This document shows positions 62,324-64,000 of a stretch of 64,000 nucleotides of DNA, in pieces. The notes beneath the pieces are model-generated. The model was not told the DNA's origin. It made no database searches and was given only the letters and a program-made list of their open reading frames with translations. The translations under genes and the position numbers were made by a program. This DNA is from Pseudomonadota bacterium. GTDB lineage: Bacteria > Pseudomonadota > Alphaproteobacteria > Rhizobiales > Hyphomicrobiaceae. Each line of letters opens with the position of its first letter. The first letter of the stretch is position 1. The stretch is taken from positions 868,001-932,000 of the forward strand of contig JAFECE010000011.1 in assembly GCA_018242295.1 (NCBI GenBank), written 5' to 3'.

Positions 62324-63907
62324 TTAACGAGTGTTGGACGAGCGTGAAGCGAAGCGAACGGCTTCTTCGGCGGCGCGCACCACGGCTTTCGCCTTATTGA
62401 TGCACTCCTGCTGTTCATTCTCGGGAATGCTGTCGTGCACGATGCCGGCGCCTGCCTGCACATGGATCATGCCGTCTTTGAGGATTGCCGTTCTGAGCAC
62501 GATGCAGGTGTCCATTTCGCCGCTCGCCGAGAAGTAGCCGACGCAGCCCGCATAGGGTCCGCGCTTGGCCTTTTCGAACTCGGCGATGATTTCCATCGCG
62601 CGGACTTTCGGCGCACCGGAAACGGTGCCTGCAGGGAAGCCCGCCATCAGCGCATCGATCGCGTCGTGATTTTTCTCATCGAGCTTGCCGATCACGTTGG
62701 ACACAATGTGCATGACGTGACTGTAGCGCTCGATGACGAATTTATCGGTGACGGTGACAGTGCCGGGTTCGGAGACTCGGCCGACGTCGTTGCGGCCAAG
62801 GTCGAGCAGCATCAGATGCTCGGAGCGCTCCTTGGGATCGGCGAGGAGGGCTGCTCCCAATGCCTTGTCCTCGGCGTCGGTGGCGCCGCGGGGTGCTGTT
62901 CCGGCGATGGGCCGGATGGTGACAACGCCGTCGCGGGCGCGAACGAGGATTTCGGGCGACGATCCGACGAGCTGGAAGCCGCCGAAATCGAGATGGAACA
63001 GAAACGGCGAAGGATTGAGCCGGCGCAACGCGCGATAGAGCGCGAATGACGGAAGCGCGAACGGCGCGGAAAAGCGCTGGGAAAGCACGACCTGAAAGAT
63101 GTCGCCGGCTTTGATGTATTCCTTCGCCTTCGTAACCATCGCCATGTAGTCGGCAGGAGACGTGTTCGATTGCGGTTCGGGCAGCGCAAGCGTGGGCTGA
63201 GGTGGCGCAGCCGTGCGCTGAAGCGGGGTATCGAGTGCCTTGATGGCCCCCTCGATACGCGCCAGAGCTGTGGCGTAGGCGTCGGCGGCCGTAACGTTCG
63301 CGCTCGGGCGGATAGGCGTGACGAGGATCATCTCATCCTTGACGTTGTCGAAGATGAGCATCAGCGTCGGGCGGATCAGGATGGCATCGGGCACGCCCAG
63401 CGTATCCGGCTTCATCTCCGGCAGCTTTTCGATCAGGCGGACGGTGTCGTAGCCCATGTAGCCGAAAATGCCGGCAGCCATCGGCGGCAACGTTTCGGGG
63501 AGTGCGATTGCGCTTTCGGCGAGCAATTTGCGCAGCGACTGGAGTGCGGGATCAGCATCGCGCGTAAACGCGTTCGGATCGGCTTCCGGCGATCGATTGA
63601 TTTCCGCAGTGTCGCCGTTGGCTCTCCAAATCAGGTCCGGAGCGAAGCCGATGACGGAATAGCGCCCGCGTGCTGACCCGCCCTCGATCGATTCGAGAAG
63701 GAAGCTCATCGCGCGCTGCTCGCCGAGCTTCAAATAGGCCGAGACCGGTGTTTCAAGATCGGCGATGAGGCGCGTCCAGACGACCTGAGAGGTGCCGGCG
63801 CCGTAGAGCTTGGCGAATTGATCGGGCGCGGGGAAAATATCCGCGCGCCCTGAGTTTGCGTCCGACGAAGTTTTTGCCGATGCCGGCGCTGCCGTTGGGG
63901 CGCTCAC
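62324..63907 (-). CDS. trpE: Anthranilate synthase component I
   Basis: 527 residues from a GTG 7 nt after the stop of the upstream gene. MSFLLESIEGG is the tryptophan feedback site. IFQVVLSQRFSAPF, PSPFLFHLDFGGFQLVGSSPEILVRARDGVVTIRPIAGTAPRG and MLLDLGRNDVGRV are chorismate-binding-domain motifs. FPAGTVSGAPKVRAMEII, YFSASGEMDTCIVLRTAI and QAGAGIVHDSIPENEQQECINKAKA complete the domain. It makes anthranilate with TrpG. No leader-peptide attenuator is visible in the short gap upstream. Confidence 0.97.
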   Translation of the reverse strand: MSAPTAAPASAKTSSDANSGRADIFPAPDQFAKLYGAGTSQVVWTRLIADLETPVSAYLKLGEQRAMSFLLESIEGGSARGRYSVIGFAPDLIWRANGDTAEINRSPEADPNAFTRDADPALQSLRKLLAESAIALPETLPPMAAGIFGYMGYDTVRLIEKLPEMKPDTLGVPDAILIRPTLMLIFDNVKDEMILVTPIRPSANVTAADAYATALARIEGAIKALDTPLQRTAAPPQPTLALPEPQSNTSPADYMAMVTKAKEYIKAGDIFQVVLSQRFSAPFALPSFALYRALRRLNPSPFLFHLDFGGFQLVGSSPEILVRARDGVVTIRPIAGTAPRGATDAEDKALGAALLADPKERSEHLMLLDLGRNDVGRVSEPGTVTVTDKFVIERYSHVMHIVSNVIGKLDEKNHDAIDALMAGFPAGTVSGAPKVRAMEIIAEFEKAKRGPYAGCVGYFSASGEMDTCIVLRTAILKDGMIHVQAGAGIVHDSIPENEQQECINKAKAVVRAAEEAVRFASRSSNTR

Positions 63908-63914
63908 GTCAGTC

Positions 63915-64000
63915 TCACTCTTCGCTTATGCCGATGGCGGCACTCATCTCCGCAGCGTTTACCGATGTGCCGAGGCGCTTCTTGAGTGCTTCGGTATATT
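63915..64000 (-). CDS. ppiD: C-terminal end of a PpiD-like peptidyl-prolyl isomerase (partial)
   Basis: Only the last 28 residues are visible, ending KKRLGTSVNAAEMSAAIGIS and a TGA at 63915. The tail resembles alphaproteobacterial PpiD/SurA-like periplasmic foldases, whose gene often precedes trpE in Rhizobiales. The call depends on that remembered gene order and on a short tail, so it is tentative. It is close enough to trpE for co-transcription. Confidence 0.45.
   Translation of the reverse strand, partial: YTEALKKRLGTSVNAAEMSAAIGISEE

Noticed and set aside
1-64000. CRISPR array or insertion sequence
   Set aside because: No regularly spaced direct repeats and no transposase or integrase motifs seen on either strand. 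I also saw no tRNA or rRNA gene.

Overview
The window looks like a chromosomal segment of an alphaproteobacterium, most likely in the Hyphomicrobiales and perhaps Hyphomicrobium-like. This is inferred from high GC, trp genes split around trpE and clustered with moaC/moeA, an ECF sigma factor paired with an NrsF-type anti-sigma, and a DUF2076 protein. I ran no database search. Product calls rest on motifs and on remembered family sequences.

Layout. 1-2.6 kb: the 5' end of a P450-like gene, then a two-gene unit (QueC-like PP-loop protein plus a possible acyltransferase-like protein). 2.7-7.5 kb: secreted sulfatase, Crp/Fnr regulator, outer-membrane protein and an LssY_C protein. 7.5-11.1 kb: a cobalamin riboswitch with a BtuB-type receptor, a membrane protein and the 3' end of a broken cbiZ. 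11.1-25.4 kb: an exopolysaccharide locus with a Wzx-like flippase, a Wzy-like polymerase, OPX export protein, polysaccharide co-polymerase/BY-kinase, priming glycosyltransferase, five further glycosyltransferases and a GH5 glycanase. The truncation of cbiZ exactly at the end of the flippase gene suggests that this locus arrived by insertion or rearrangement. 25.4-33.7 kb: small secreted and membrane proteins, a second TonB-dependent receptor preceded by four CGGG...CCCG palindromes, DUF2076 and KGG proteins, a DHFR-like protein, coniferyl-aldehyde dehydrogenase and the remains of a TetR gene.

33.9-40.5 kb: the most interesting part. Four minus-strand genes encode a REC protein, a SAM methyltransferase with an extra N-terminal domain, a six-TM hybrid kinase (kinase - REC - second kinase) and another REC protein. 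The order and domains match the Ralstonia phcB-phcS-phcR-phcQ quorum-sensing operon, here with PhcS and PhcR apparently fused. It is a candidate fatty-acid-methyl-ester signalling system in an alphaproteobacterium.

40.8-48.2 kb: putrescine import (PotFGHI) and catabolism (PuuA, PuuB). 48.2-49.4 kb: sigF-nrsF with a plausible autoregulatory promoter. 50.1-52.3 kb: a molybdopterin oxidoreductase. 52.4-55.8 kb: an EF-P lysylation module (epmB, a GFA-family gene, epmA, efp). 56.0-64.0 kb: a transglutaminase-like protein, moeA-moaC-trpC-trpD-trpG, a SixA-type phosphatase, a small membrane protein, trpE and the 3' end of a ppiD-like gene.
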